Assembly (NCBI GenBank): GCA_002771015.1
Contig: PCUO01000006.1
Span: 1-16,174 of the forward strand
Source: Candidatus Yonathbacteria bacterium CG17_big_fil_post_rev_8_21_14_2_50_43_9
GTDB lineage: Bacteria > Patescibacteriota > Minisyncoccia > Phycocordibacterales > UBA1550
Reading direction: 5' to 3'
DNA: 16,174 bases
Shown: piece after piece, positions 1 to 5,824 of the stretch
How positions within the stretch are numbered: position 1 is the stretch's first letter
Layout: every line of letters begins with the position of its first letter
Translations under genes and position numbers: made by a program
Notes under the pieces: model-generated
Told to the model about the DNA's origin: nothing
Database searches by the model: none
What the model saw: the letters and a program-made list of their open reading frames with translations, nothing else

Positions 1-738
1 GCGTGGGTTGCCGCTTGGATGACTATCGGGCTTGGGTCCATCCCGCAACAAGACGTGTACCAGAGAGTTATGTCTGCAAAGACTGCTGCTATTGCAAAAT
101 GGGCATCAGTTTCTGCTGGAGTGATGTATTTCACAATTGCTCTCATCCCTCTTACTCTCGGTCTTATTGCGCGTTTCAAATACCCAGAACTGGTTGCTAG
201 CGATCCTCAACAACTTCTCCCAACGCTTATTTTAGACGACACAAGCATGATAACTCAAATCTTTTTCTTTGGAGCTCTTCTTTCGGCTATCATGAGCACC
301 GCGTCTGGAGCGCTTCTTGCCCCAGCAACACTTCTAGGAGAGAACGTCATCAAACCTTTCTTTAACAACATTAATGACAAAACGAGACTAAAAATCATAC
401 GGTCTTCGGTAGTTGTTATAGCCTTTGGCGCGCTTATTCTAGCCTCATCACAAGGAAGCATATACGAACTCGTGAGTGGCGCGTACTCAATAACACTCGT
501 TTCAGCATTTATACCGCTAGTCTTTGGCCTGTATTGGCATAGGGCAAACAATATGGGGGCTTTATTTGCCATTATTTTTGGAGCTACTGGTTGGCAATTT
601 ACAGAACTTTACGTTACTGACCCATTTATCCCCGCGATTATAGTTGGGTTTGGTCTAAGTTCCCTTGGAATGATAATTGGCACCTTTGCGGAGGGGTATA
701 TTCATAAAATAGGCCATCATTTCAGAAAAACAGCCTAA
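1..738 (+). CDS. Sodium:solute symporter family protein, 3' part (5' end outside window)
   Basis: The frame is open from base 1, so this is the C-terminal 245 residues of a larger protein. It looks like a member of the SSS (PutP/PanF-like) family, which couples Na+ entry to uptake of a small solute across the inner membrane. The clearest evidence is the loop SIPQQDVYQRVMSAK near visible residues 13-27, a hallmark of the family, followed by about five or six hydrophobic helices (for example visible residues 35-57, 83-105, 134-154, 157-174, 183-200 and 205-226) and a short basic tail. An internal ATG at base 19 lies inside the conserved stretch and is not the start. The transported substrate cannot be told from this part. 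A possible weak terminator follows at 750-787. Confidence 0.85.
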   Translation, partial: AWVAAWMTIGLGSIPQQDVYQRVMSAKTAAIAKWASVSAGVMYFTIALIPLTLGLIARFKYPELVASDPQQLLPTLILDDTSMITQIFFFGALLSAIMSTASGALLAPATLLGENVIKPFFNNINDKTRLKIIRSSVVVIAFGALILASSQGSIYELVSGAYSITLVSAFIPLVFGLYWHRANNMGALFAIIFGATGWQFTELYVTDPFIPAIIVGFGLSSLGMIIGTFAEGYIHKIGHHFRKTA

Positions 739-749
739 AAATAGACATT

Positions 750-787
750 AAAGTGGCCAGCCACCGCACCTATTTCCCACTTTTTCC
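750..787 (+). terminator. Possible weak terminator after the symporter gene
   Basis: AAAGTGG (750-756) can pair with CCACTTT (777-783), with a T-run at 781-785. The loop is long (20 nt) and a competing GTGGC/GCCAC pairing lies inside it, so this is a weak call. Confidence 0.35.
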
Positions 788-804
788 AAAATATGTGTAG
801 TGGC

Positions 805-833
805 TTGCTTTTATTGGCAAGATATGCTAAAGT
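805..833 (+). promoter_or_regulatory. Promoter of rpsO, probably giving a leaderless mRNA
   Basis: TTGCTT (805-810) and the extended -10 TGCTAAAGT (825-833) are separated by 17 bp. The -10 ends seven bases before the ATG at 841, so transcription would begin at or next to the start codon. No Shine-Dalgarno sequence is present. The same nonamer TGCTAAAGT occurs before the helicase gene at 10631-10639. Confidence 0.55.
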
Positions 834-840
834 TCTCCTA

Positions 841-1104
841 ATGATTACGACAAAGCAGAAGCAGAATATTATCAAGAAGACACAGATTCATGCGACTGAT
901 ACTGGCTCGCCAGAAGCTCAGGTTGCTATTCTGTCAAAAAGCATTGATGAGATTGCTATTCATTTGAAGAAAAACCATAAGGATAACCACTCGCGTCGTG
1001 GGCTTCTCCAGATGGTAGCAGACCGTCGCACGCACTTGAACTACCTAAAACGCAAGAGTAAGGGTAGGTATGAGGCTCTCATAAAAAAGGTAGGCCTAAA
1101 ATAG
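841..1104 (+). CDS. rpsO: 30S ribosomal protein S15
   Basis: S15 binds the central domain of 16S rRNA (helices 20-22) early in 30S assembly and contributes to an intersubunit bridge. The 87-residue product has the usual family length of about 88-89 and its core signatures: HATDTGSPEAQVAIL (residues 17-31), HKDNHSRRGL (45-54) and the RR..YLKRK...Y end. The reading frame stays open upstream to 793, but conserved S15 sequence begins at the ATG at 841 (MITTKQK), so I use that start. There is no Shine-Dalgarno sequence; an extended -10 box lies just before the ATG, which suggests a leaderless transcript. In many bacteria S15 represses its own mRNA through a structured leader. Here there is no room for one, while a strongly structured region follows the stop codon immediately. 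Confidence 0.96.
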   Translation: MITTKQKQNIIKKTQIHATDTGSPEAQVAILSKSIDEIAIHLKKNHKDNHSRRGLLQMVADRRTHLNYLKRKSKGRYEALIKKVGLK

Positions 1105-1286
1105 AGAATCTCACATTTTGGCGTATTTCTGAATCAGTAGATTCTGAAATAGCAATTTCATCACGCATTGGGCGTAGACTCTCGGACGTAATGTTGCTCG
1201 TTTTGTTTGCTTCCGTGCAGTATTATCCATACAGCTTGGTCGCAAACATAACTCGCGCCTTGAATTATGCCAAAATGAGAAATTCT
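1105..1286 (+). ncRNA. Candidate structured RNA in the rpsO 3' region (four-helix fold)
   Basis: A closing helix pairs 1105-1122 with 1269-1286, 16 of 18 positions complementary, including CATTTTGGC/GCCAAAATG. Inside are three arms. Arm one pairs TATTTC..GAATC (1124-1135) with GATTC..GAAATA (1140-1151) over an AGTA loop with one T.T mismatch. Arm two pairs GCAA and CATCACG (1152-1155, 1159-1165) with CGTAATG and TTGC (1187-1197) with one mismatch. Arm three pairs TGTTTGC (1204-1210) with GCAAACA (1242-1248) and continues into an inner GTAT/ATAC stem (1220-1223/1229-1232). A clean intrinsic terminator follows nine bases later. No protein is evident here, and I do not recognise a known RNA family. 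The RNA could be processed from the rpsO message or start at its own promoter; a TAAAAT box overlaps the rpsO stop (1097-1102). Confidence 0.5.
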
Positions 1287-1294
1287 AGTTGTGG

Positions 1295-1323
1295 AAAGCT
1301 CTGCAATGCAGAGCTTTTTGTTT
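1295..1323 (+). terminator. Intrinsic terminator
   Basis: AAAGCTCTGC (1295-1304), an AAT loop and GCAGAGCTTT (1308-1317) form a perfect 10-bp stem, and the sequence continues as a T-rich tract (TTTTTGTTT from 1315). It ends the rpsO transcript or the structured RNA before it. Confidence 0.85.
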
Positions 1324-1335
1324 ACTTCGCTTCAT

Positions 1336-1356
1336 GAGATACTATTAGAGTATCTC
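1336..1356. repeat. Perfect 8-bp hairpin overlapping a possible promoter
   Basis: GAGATACT (1336-1343) pairs with AGTATCTC (1349-1356) over an ATTAG loop. A possible weak promoter, TTGTTT (1318-1323) and TACTAT (1340-1345) with a 16-bp spacer, overlaps it, so it could be an operator for the next gene. No T-run follows, which argues against a terminator. Confidence 0.4.
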
Positions 1357-1380
1357 GGTAATCATTTTTAATAAATAACC

Positions 1381-1448
1381 TAGGTGTTAGCTTTCATGTT
1401 TTAGGTTCCAGGAAATACACCCCCTAACACCTACTAACTAAAACCTAA
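1381..1448 (+). promoter_or_regulatory. Possible pseudoknot leader before the NYN gene
   Basis: TAGGTGTTAG (1381-1390) is perfectly complementary to CTAACACCTA (1424-1433). TTAGGTT, in the loop (1401-1407), is complementary to AACCTAA (1442-1448), downstream of the first stem. The two pairings interleave as an H-type pseudoknot ending 12 bases before the ATG. The words are variations of AACCTA, so the second pairing may be a by-product of a degenerate repeat. Confidence 0.35.
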
Positions 1449-1460
1449 CAACTTTTTACA

Positions 1461-2051
1461 ATGGCAATAATAAAACAAAAGGAACAACGCGTTGCGATGT
1501 TCATTGATGCTCAAAATCTTTATCACAGCGCTCGCAATTTATATGGAGCAAAAGTAAACTTTGGAGCAGTTCTAAAAGAAGCAGTAGCAGGCAGACATCT
1601 CGTCCGCGCGATCGCGTATGTTATCACAACAGAAGGAGAAGAGGAGAAAAGCTTCTTTGAAGCGCTAAACTCTCTCGGTATTGAGACAAAAACAAAAGAC
1701 CTCCAAATCTTTTTTGGTGGCGCAAAAAAAGCAGACTGGGACGTGGGTCTCGCTGTGGATGCAATCCGCATAGGCTCAAAAGTAGACGCGGTAGTACTCG
1801 CCTCGGGTGATGGCGACTTCGTACCGCTTGTTGAGTATCTAAAGTTTATGGGCACACAAGTTGAAGTTATCACATTTGGTCGTTCAGCTTCTGGTAAACT
1901 TCGTGAGTCTGCAGATGACTTCATAGATATGTGCGACGATCAACGCAAGTACCTTCTTGGGTATCGTGGTGGGAGCTCTAGTGGTGGTGGCGCGCGTCGT
2001 CCACGTAAACAGGCGCCACGCACACGCAAGGAAAACCACAAGGCGGAGTAA
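1461..2051 (+). CDS. NYN domain (LabA/DUF88-type) PIN-like ribonuclease
   Basis: The 196-residue product matches the NYN/LabA-DUF88 group of PIN-like proteins, metal-dependent RNases thought to act in RNA processing or decay. The fold's acidic residues are visible: D16 in FIDAQNLY, D92 and D94 in KKADWDVGLAVDAI, and D117/D119 in LASGDGDFVPLVEYL. After about residue 150 a short linker leads to a Gly/Ser- and Arg/Lys-rich tail (169-196) that could bind nucleic acid. The ATG at 1461 starts at a natural N-terminus for the family; no Shine-Dalgarno sequence precedes it. It appears to be a single-gene unit, with a terminator before it and two hairpins right after it. The RNA substrate is unknown. 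A relation to the cyanobacterial clock protein LabA is only at domain level. Confidence 0.88.
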   Translation: MAIIKQKEQRVAMFIDAQNLYHSARNLYGAKVNFGAVLKEAVAGRHLVRAIAYVITTEGEEEKSFFEALNSLGIETKTKDLQIFFGGAKKADWDVGLAVDAIRIGSKVDAVVLASGDGDFVPLVEYLKFMGTQVEVITFGRSASGKLRESADDFIDMCDDQRKYLLGYRGGSSSGGGARRPRKQAPRTRKENHKAE

Positions 2052-2059
2052 TCTAGCCA

Positions 2060-2099
2060 CTCCTCCGCTTAATTTGTCCAACAAAACTAAGCGGAGGAG
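2060..2099. terminator. GC-rich hairpin after the NYN gene
   Basis: A 12-bp perfect stem, CTCCTCCGCTTA (2060-2071) with TAAGCGGAGGAG (2088-2099), has a 16-nt loop and begins nine bases after the stop codon. No T-run follows it directly; it stands just before a classical terminator and may stabilise the mRNA end. Confidence 0.55.
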
Positions 2100-2110
2100 G
2101 GGCCCGCAGT

Positions 2111-2145
2111 AAAAAACCCCGACAGTGTCGGGTTTTTTGTTTTTG
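2111..2145. terminator. Intrinsic terminator, bidirectional
   Basis: CCCGAC (2118-2123) and GTCGGG (2127-2132) pair over a 3-nt loop, with an A-run before (2111-2116) and a T-run after (2133-2138, continuing TGTTTTT). The symmetry of the A- and T-runs would allow termination in both directions. Confidence 0.9.
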
Positions 2146-2472
2146 TGAAACTGGCGAGTCAGAAAAAATGGTTAAACAAGCAGTACGGAACGTCTATTTA
2201 TTTTTCTTCCTTGGTATAAGGAAAATTTCTCTCCATTGTGTTTGCTACTTTCATTGATTCAAATTCCACAGCTCACTTAACAAACGAAACTTTTGGCGAT
2301 ATATTGTTATTCGAAAAACTATCATTTTTTGATATTCATGTGTTTACGAGTATCTCCTAAAGAGTGGAGCGAAAAACAGCAAATCGCTTTGCGAGCTGTC
2401 GTATACGATACTACACTATAATAATTGCAAACCATTGCATTAATTCACTACAGATATAGGCCAATGATGATA
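2146..2472. other. Long non-coding gap with a possible multi-stem RNA and a -10 box
   Basis: I see no convincing gene here. The first 200 bases hold only a small TTCCTT/AAGGAA hairpin (2207-2212/2218-2223). At 2349-2412 three stems are nested: AGTATC (2349-2354) with GATACT (2407-2412) encloses CTCC/GGAG (2354-2357/2366-2369, sharing one base) and ACAGC/GCTGT (2376-2380/2395-2399). The last one has a CGC-TTT-GCG tip (2385-2393). A TATAAT (2417-2422) follows without a well-placed -35. Confidence 0.35.
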
Positions 2473-2506
2473 CCAGCAAATTCTCACGATCGTGAGAATT
2501 TGCTGG
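2473..2506. repeat. 34-bp perfect palindrome, possible operator
   Basis: Bases 2473-2489 (CCAGCAAATTCTCACGA) are the exact reverse complement of 2490-2506, with no spacer. No T-run follows, and an extended -10 (TGGTATAAT, 2516-2524) lies 10 bases downstream. A binding site for a dimeric regulator is one reading; a cruciform or a U-poor terminator are others. Confidence 0.5.
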
Positions 2507-2515
2507 ATTATGTTT

Positions 2516-2592
2516 TGGTATAATGCAACTAATTAATTACCTGTAGCAAACTAATATACCCCCTTTTATACACTTTGAATACAGAGTATAAT
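2516..2592 (+). promoter_or_regulatory. Two -10 elements before the 2601 gene
   Basis: An extended -10, TGGTATAAT (2516-2524), and a second TATAAT (2587-2592) precede the gene. The second ends eight bases before the ATG, so its transcript would be almost leaderless. Neither has a good -35 at the normal distance. Confidence 0.45.
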
Positions 2593-2600
2593 TATTAACA

Positions 2601-3608
2601 ATGGAACCAATCGTACCTCACAAGAAATTAGAGCCTGGTGTTTTTCAAGGAAGACCCGACACCCCAGAGTCTGAGAAGGTTGTCCCCCATAGTCTCATTC
2701 GCACAATGAAAGGCGATATGGCAGACGCTGTAAAAACCCAAAACGAATCTGTTGTCTCAATTGCTATAGCGGAAGAAAAAAAGAAAGCATCTGCGCGCGC
2801 AAGGACGTCAACAACAGAGTCTGAAAAACCTTCTGCTCGCGCGCCAAAGCCAATAAGTCGCATTGCTGTCTTAATTATTGCGTTGTTGATCATATCCTTG
2901 CTTAGTTTTGCATATGTTTTTATTCTACCTAAAATAGGTGGGATAAACCCCTCAAGCGTCTCGATTTCTTCGTTTACCCCGATTAGCAGGCAGTCATCTA
3001 CTTCCACCACTGAAACTACTGCAAATGTAGCGCCTCTCGCCCAATCGCTCATTCCAGCGCAATACGAGAAGCAATTTAATATTACAAAACAAACCAAGGA
3101 TCAAATTAGTGATGCAATTTTTTCAGAAATGAAAATGGGGCTTGCTTCTGGATCTATAAAAAATCTTTATCTAACGGAAGGAGAGAGCGCTCCTGTATCA
3201 ATTTCCGCAAATAGACTTTTTATATTTACTGAGATTGCTCTACCAGAAATCCTGTTCCGTTCTCTTGAAAAAGAGTTTATGATGGGTGTTTTTGGTGAGT
3301 GGAACTGGGGAGCGACTCCATTCCTAATTTTAAAGGTATCTTCTTACGAAACAGGGCTTGCAGGTATGCTTGAGTGGGAATCAAGTCTGTTGCTTTCTTA
3401 TAATACTGTTTTTGGCATAAATATTGCTAATAATGCCACATTGAACACAAAATTTAGTGACATTGTGGTTGGCGGGAAAGACGCTCGATTGATTGAGAAA
3501 CCGTTTGGTCAGACAGTCGCATACTCATTCGCAAAACCAAACACCATAGTTATAGCAGGAAGCGCAACCGCGCTTGAAGCTATTCTCCCTATTGCCTCCA
3601 AAAACTAA
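2601..3608 (+). CDS. Hypothetical single-pass membrane protein
   Basis: This 335-residue protein is not one I can name. Residues 1-86 are hydrophilic, rich in Lys, Arg, Ser and Ala, and would lie in the cytoplasm by the positive-inside rule. One strong transmembrane helix follows at about 87-110 (IAVLIIALLIISLLSFAYVF). A Ser/Thr-rich linker (about 117-145) leads to an extracytoplasmic domain of about 190 residues with mixed alpha/beta character. It has no Cys residues and no enzyme motif I recognise. The layout, a cytoplasmic tail, one helix and an external domain, fits an envelope anchor or sensor, but that is only topology. The ATG at 2601 has no Shine-Dalgarno sequence and is preceded by TATAAT. 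Proteins of this type are common in Parcubacteria genomes, to my recollection. Confidence 0.8.
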   Translation: MEPIVPHKKLEPGVFQGRPDTPESEKVVPHSLIRTMKGDMADAVKTQNESVVSIAIAEEKKKASARARTSTTESEKPSARAPKPISRIAVLIIALLIISLLSFAYVFILPKIGGINPSSVSISSFTPISRQSSTSTTETTANVAPLAQSLIPAQYEKQFNITKQTKDQISDAIFSEMKMGLASGSIKNLYLTEGESAPVSISANRLFIFTEIALPEILFRSLEKEFMMGVFGEWNWGATPFLILKVSSYETGLAGMLEWESSLLLSYNTVFGINIANNATLNTKFSDIVVGGKDARLIEKPFGQTVAYSFAKPNTIVIAGSATALEAILPIASKN

Positions 3609-3621
3609 AAGAGGTACACTA

Positions 3622-3778
3622 GTGCTATATTCAATTAAGATGTGTGCATAAGTCTTGAAAATTTTTGGCGAGGCGATGAAAAAATCCTGAGGAATATGAG
3701 TATATTTTGAGGAATTTTTTCAAAGCTGTAGCCAAAATTTTCAAGACTTGGTACGCAGAGATTAGTTGAATATAGCAC
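3622..3778. repeat. Long nested inverted repeat containing a dispersed hairpin element
   Basis: The outer arms GTGCTATATTCAA (3622-3634) and TTGAATATAGCAC (3766-3778) are a perfect 13-bp inverted repeat. A second helix pairs 3650-3669 with 3731-3749 (19 bp with one bulged T), a third pairs 3677-3687 with 3711-3722, and the tip is AATAT-GAGT-ATATT (3693-3706). The inner part, 3650-3749, is related to 7120-7213. The outer arm stops three bases before the dksA-like ATG. It separates that gene from the membrane protein gene. Confidence 0.8.
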
Positions 3779-3781
3779 CCT

Positions 3782-4141
3782 ATGACAAATACAAACGACA
3801 TAAAATCAAAACTGCTAGAAGAAAAAGCGCGCTTGGAAGGAGAGCTTTCTGGTGTTGGGCACAGAAATCCCGAAATAGCTGGCGATTGGGAGCCATCTGC
3901 TCCCGACCTAAACAACCCTACCGCTGATGTTAATGATGTTGCGGACAGCATAGAAGCATTTGAAGAAAACTCTGCAATAGAAGTGGAACTTGAAGCGCGT
4001 CTTCTTGATGTGGACTCCGCGCTCGCTCGTATTGAAGCTGGGACATACGGCATTTGTCGCATTTGCGGAGAAAAAATTGAGGACGCTCGTCTAGAAGCAA
4101 ATCCTTCCGCGCCGACATGCATCGCGCACCGAGAAGATTAA
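3782..4141 (+). CDS. DksA/TraR-type C-terminal zinc-finger protein
   Basis: The 119-residue protein has an acidic helical N-terminal half (a coiled-coil hairpin, about 5-85) and a C-terminal zinc finger, GTYGICRICGEKIEDARLEANP (87-108). That layout fits the DksA/TraR family, whose members bind in the RNA polymerase secondary channel and tune transcription, often with ppGpp. The four presumed zinc ligands are C92, C95, C113 and H116: the usual fourth Cys is replaced by His (CIAH). The two acidic residues at the tip of the coiled coil of true DksA cannot be assigned with confidence, so it may be a general family member rather than a ppGpp cofactor. The ATG at 3782 lacks a Shine-Dalgarno sequence. 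The last 18 coding bases form one arm of a perfect hairpin with the downstream sequence. Confidence 0.85.
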   Translation: MTNTNDIKSKLLEEKARLEGELSGVGHRNPEIAGDWEPSAPDLNNPTADVNDVADSIEAFEENSAIEVELEARLLDVDSALARIEAGTYGICRICGEKIEDARLEANPSAPTCIAHRED

Positions 4142-4171
4142 GCGCTTCGCGTTTTAATCTTCTCGGTGCGC
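4124..4171. terminator. Hairpin overlapping the stop codon of the zinc-finger gene
   Basis: Bases 4124-4141 (starting GCGCACCGAG and ending with the stop codon TAA) are perfectly complementary to 4154-4171, an 18-bp stem. The tip is CGC-TTC-GCG (4143-4151). No T-run follows, so if it terminates transcription it does so without the usual U-tract. It could instead protect the mRNA 3' end. Confidence 0.6.
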
Positions 4172-4178
4172 ACAATTG

Positions 4179-4256
4179 ACAACTGACACCGCTATGCGGA
4201 CATTTAACTAGTAACTTTTTCGCTATGCGAAAAAGTTACTAGTTAAAGTCAGTTGT
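4179..4256. repeat. Nested palindromic element before comM
   Basis: The core is a perfect 21-bp inverted repeat: 4203-4223 (TTTAACTAGTAACTTTTTCG plus C) with 4227-4247 around a TAT loop. It is framed by ACAACTGAC (4179-4187) and GTCAGTTGT (4248-4256), and a side hairpin CCGC-TAT-GCGG lies at 4189-4199. After it, 4257-4285 is a degenerate run of TTGCTAGTGGTTAGTAGTT type. The layout resembles that of 10519-10620. Confidence 0.75.
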
Positions 4257-4285
4257 AAGTTGCTAGTGGTTAGTAGTTATCAATC

Positions 4286-5824
4286 ATGCAATTTTCAAAA
4301 CTATTTTCAGCGCAGATAGTAGGTTTAGTTCCGCATATAGTAGATGTAGAAGTTGATCTCTCTAAGGGGCTCAACTCTTTTTCTTTAGTGGGACTGCCAA
4401 GCACTTCTGTGGATGAATCTCGCGACCGGGTGAGTGCCGCAGTAAAAAACTCCGGCTTTGATTCTCCAAAACAAAGAAACCAAAAAACTGTTATTTCTCT
4501 AGCCCCAGCCGAACTCAAAAAAGAAGGTTCGCACTATGACCTTGCTATTGCCCTCGCGTACCTAATGGCGTCTGGTGAAACAAAATTTGGTCCAAAAGGG
4601 CGTCTTTTTCTCGGCGAGCTTTCTCTGGATGGAGTACTTCGTCCTATTCATGGCGCGCTCCTACTTGCCAACACAGCAAAGAATGCTGGTTTCACAGAAA
4701 TATTTTTGCCGGCTCATAACGCAAACGAGGCGGCTCTCGTGGATGGGATTGCCGTATACGGCGCACGTAACCTCTCTGAAGTACTGCAACATCTTGATAA
4801 AAAGAATAAATTTTTCTTGACACCGACACTGAAAGCACATATAGACAAAACAAAGACTGCAAACGATAAGACAATTGTTGATCTTTCGCATATCAAAGGA
4901 CAGGAGTTTGCAAAACGCGCGCTGGAAATTTCCGCGGCAGGCAACCACAACCTCGCAATGTGGGGGCCCCCGGGAACAGGAAAAACGATGCTTGCGCAAG
5001 CTTTCCCACATTTGCTTCCCGATTTGCAAAATGAACACTCGCTCGAGGTTACGGGCATTCATTCCGTAGCAGGAACACTTCGTGAAAATATTATGACACG
5101 ACCCCCACTTCGCGCTCCGCACCACACATCGTCGTACCCCGCAGTAATTGGCGGAGGAGCGATACCAAAGCCAGGAGAGATTACTCTCGCTCATCGCGGT
5201 GTGCTTTTCCTAGATGAATTTCCGGAGTTTGATAGGCGTGTTATTGAGTCGCTTCGCGAACCTCTAGAGGAAGGGCATATTCGCATCACGCGCGCAAAAG
5301 GGCACGACACTTTCCCCGCGCGTTTTATTTTACTCGCCGCGATGAATCCGTGCCCATGCGGAAAATATGGAAGCGAAGAAAGGTGCACCTGCATGCCGGG
5401 AACTCTTGCTTCATACACGCGAAAAGTTTCCGGCCCGATTATGGACCGCATTGAGCTTTGGGTAAAAGTTTCACATATGAGTCACGACAAGCTTTCTTCT
5501 GCGAGCGCTGGTGAATCAACAAGCGAAGTGCGTGAACGCATTGCAAAAGCGCGCGCATTGCAGGATGCGCGTTTCACAAACCATGCAAGGAAAATTACTA
5601 CAAACAGTGAGATGCGCGCTGATGATATTGAAACCTTCATCAAACTAACCCCAAAACTTCGCGTGCTTTTCAACGCTTCCGCTGAACGATTGAAACTTTC
5701 ACCGCGCGCTCACCACAAAACAATAAAAGTCGCGCGCACTATCGCGGACTTAGACAACTCATCAGAGATACAAGAGAAACATATTCTAGAAGCGCTAGCG
5801 TATAGACCGACTGAGTTCAGATAG
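4286..5824 (+). CDS. comM: YifB/ComM family Mg-chelatase-like AAA+ ATPase
   Basis: ComM (YifB) is a hexameric AAA+ helicase that promotes branch migration when incoming single-stranded DNA is integrated during natural transformation; it acts in the cytoplasm. The 512 residues match the family length. The N-terminal Lon-protease-like domain covers about 1-175 (SLVGLPSTSVDESRDRV at 33-49). The ChlI-like ATPase domain has Walker A GPPGTGKT (227-234), Walker B VLFLDE (306-311), sensor-1 region AAMNPCPCG (351-359) and a possible arginine finger in MDRIE (386-390). A C-terminal helical domain covers about 410-510. Four cysteines (356, 358, 367, 369) form the CxC-x8-CxC pattern usual in YifB. The ATG at 4286 begins the conserved N-terminus. 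No Shine-Dalgarno sequence is seen. It is a stand-alone gene converging with the M23 gene. Confidence 0.95.
   Translation: MQFSKLFSAQIVGLVPHIVDVEVDLSKGLNSFSLVGLPSTSVDESRDRVSAAVKNSGFDSPKQRNQKTVISLAPAELKKEGSHYDLAIALAYLMASGETKFGPKGRLFLGELSLDGVLRPIHGALLLANTAKNAGFTEIFLPAHNANEAALVDGIAVYGARNLSEVLQHLDKKNKFFLTPTLKAHIDKTKTANDKTIVDLSHIKGQEFAKRALEISAAGNHNLAMWGPPGTGKTMLAQAFPHLLPDLQNEHSLEVTGIHSVAGTLRENIMTRPPLRAPHHTSSYPAVIGGGAIPKPGEITLAHRGVLFLDEFPEFDRRVIESLREPLEEGHIRITRAKGHDTFPARFILLAAMNPCPCGKYGSEERCTCMPGTLASYTRKVSGPIMDRIELWVKVSHMSHDKLSSASAGESTSEVRERIAKARALQDARFTNHARKITTNSEMRADDIETFIKLTPKLRVLFNASAERLKLSPRAHHKTIKVARTIADLDNSSEIQEKHILEALAYRPTEFR

Noticed and set aside
793..840. Longer N-terminus for S15
   Set aside because: The extra 16 residues lie over the promoter and do not resemble S15; the conserved protein begins at 841.
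1105..1286. tRNA, tmRNA or 6S RNA in the rpsO 3' region
   Set aside because: No T-arm GTTCGA-type sequence or CCA end, no tag reading frame, and the fold has several arms rather than the single long hairpin of 6S RNA.
3622..3778. Insertion sequence or transposon
   Set aside because: It has inverted arms but no transposase reading frame and no visible target duplication; at most a non-autonomous hairpin element.
3631..4122. Minus-strand open frame of 163 codons opposite the zinc-finger gene
   Set aside because: It is antisense to the conserved finger and extends into the nested hairpin region; Ser-rich translation without motif.
4661..5194. Minus-strand open frame of 177 codons inside comM
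   Set aside because: Fully inside a well-supported conserved gene; Cys/Arg-rich with no domain.
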